64,000 bases of DNA. Source: Spiroplasma tabanidicola (lineage in GTDB: Bacteria > Bacillota_I > Bacilli_A > Mycoplasmatales > Mycoplasmataceae). The notes below the pieces were generated by a model. The model had not been told where the DNA came from and made no database searches. It saw only the letters and a program-made list of their open reading frames with translations. This document shows, one piece after another, positions 62,973 to 64,000 of this stretch. The translations under genes and the position numbers were made by a program. The stretch lies in assembly GCF_009730595.1 (NCBI RefSeq), contig NZ_CP046276.1:1116001-1180000 (forward strand), given 5' to 3'. The stretch's first letter is position 1, and each line of letters begins with the position of its first letter.

Positions 62973-64000
62973 ATGGAAAACAAAAATAAAGATAGTGTTA
63001 GAATAGACCCAACACAAAAACTTTATAGCCAGCTTAATAACAAAAAGACGAGAAAGTCAGCTGCTTTTGACTTTTGAAGAGTTTTTTCAATCGTGTTTGG
63101 AAATTCTATTGGTGTTGGAATTTATTTAAAGAGTAAGCAAGCTTTACTTGCTGCTCATAACCCCTACATTGTTATAATAGTTTTGTTTATAATGGCTTTT
63201 GTTGGTGTTTCTATGGTGTTTGTTTTTATCGAACTAGCCACGAGTGCCAAAAACCGCTATCACACGCATACTTCATTTGCAGAGACATTTATTGGAAGAA
63301 GAACAGGAAGCTTATTTTCATTATTTTACTGCATAATTTACATTCCAGTTTATGTAGGATTAATTTCAATAACAGTTTCTTACTATGTATTTAGAGTTAT
63401 TGATGACTATTATGGAAATACAGCTTGAATAAATCCTGATTTAGAAGCATTTTTGATAATATTTATAGCTGTAATAATAATCTTTTTTATGTGTATTTCT
63501 AATGGTCATGCTTCAAATAGTTGATTTAAATATTTTCATATCTTTTTTAATAATTTAAAATTTGTACCATTATTATTTGTAATTGGGCTTGGTATTTATG
63601 CCAAGTTCCACTTAAGTACAACAGCATTTGTTGAGAATAATACTAATCAATGGAAGCTAAGCTACTTCATCTTAGTTATTCCTATGCTATTATTTGAATT
63701 AGATGGATTTATGTATGGATCAAGTATTGAAAAAGAAATAACTCATAAAAGAATGCTTGTTTTTGGTCAAGTAGTTGGTGTAATCTTGGTTGTTGCAGTT
63801 AATGTAACATTTGCTGTTGCATTGTACTTTGGAACAACTGATGCTGATTCATTTTCGCTAATATCTGCACTTCTTTCCAAAACCGGGGCTTTATTGTGTA
63901 AATTATTAATTGCATTTGTAGTACTAGGATCAGTTGCTGGGTTTTCAAGTTTTGGTGTTATAAACTTATCTAGTACAACTGATAATAATGGAGTTCAACT
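62973..64000 (+). CDS. APC-superfamily amino-acid permease (3' end outside window)
   Basis: At least 342 residues are present. After a basic cytoplasmic start of about 30 residues, helix 1 has FSIVFGNSIGVGIYLKSKQA, matching the unwound GxGIF-type substrate region of APC amino-acid transporters; ten or so membrane helices follow. SYFILVIPMLLFELDGFMYG (helix 6) has the usual acidic residue, and EKEITHKRM follows it. Five or more TGA are Trp. AAAGGA precedes ATG 62973. The substrate cannot be read from sequence; the leader peptide hints at Thr or Lys, weakly. Confidence 0.88.

Overview
The window comes from an AT-rich mollicute of the Entomoplasma/Mesoplasma/Mycoplasma mycoides type. UGA is read as tryptophan: dozens of conserved proteins (TyrRS, GuaA, SecY, RplM, AdhE) are whole only if in-frame TGA is Trp. 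Two adjacent tRNA-Trp genes, with anticodons UCA and CCA, confirm this. Genes are tightly packed, often overlapping by one base (TAATG), and most lie on the minus strand.

Layout. 1-7427 (minus): a short-chain dehydrogenase (cut by the window edge), pgsA, then one long unit ytpR-pncB-two coiled-coil proteins-DUF948/YtxH-like pair-tyrS-unknown. 7588-9312 (plus): two degV genes. 9350-11965 (minus): tRNA-Trp pair, fur-family regulator, acpP and two unknown genes. 12025-15214 (minus): guaB, guaA, tRNA-His. 15308-18352 (minus): a 1014-residue lipoyl/E2-like protein. 18488-20392 (plus): pepO. 20421-25825 (minus): a membrane protein, ackA, pta, coaD, glnA. 25959-26726 (plus): coaX. 26735-27989: IS3-family copy 1. 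27979-33871 (minus): pflA, a two-gene pyruvate formate-lyase, adhE. 34006-34865: rpsI, rplM. 35060-39577 (plus): mannitol operon mtlA-mtlR-mtlD. 39591-40844: IS copy 2. 41018-45105 (minus): truA, ecfT, ecfA2, ecfA1. 45314-46892 (plus): a broken ABC exporter. 46924-62406 (minus): the full S10-spc-alpha ribosomal cluster with secY, adk, map, infA and rpoA, without rpmD. 62654-64000 (plus): a structured leader with a terminator, then an amino-acid permease that runs off the window.

How the genes work together. Mannitol enters through MtlA, is oxidised by MtlD to fructose-6-phosphate, and glycolytic pyruvate is cleaved by PFL to formate and acetyl-CoA. Pta/AckA make ATP from acetyl-CoA, and AdhE re-oxidises NADH, including the extra NADH that mannitol brings. 

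Most noteworthy: (1) PFL is split, with the Cys-Cys barrel and the glycyl-radical domain encoded by separate genes; (2) mtlR ends in an EIIA domain with its own in-frame Shine-Dalgarno and ATG, and the operon has no mtlF; (3) an E2-like protein whose catalytic His is Gln, joined to a roughly 700-residue low-complexity linker; (4) ribosomal protein L29 with a roughly 290-residue Ala/Lys/Glu/Val tail; (5) an attenuator-like leader with a Thr-rich small ORF before a permease; (6) the conserved rplQ-ecfA1-ecfA2-ecfT-truA-rplM-rpsI order is interrupted twice, by the exporter and by mtl plus an IS.
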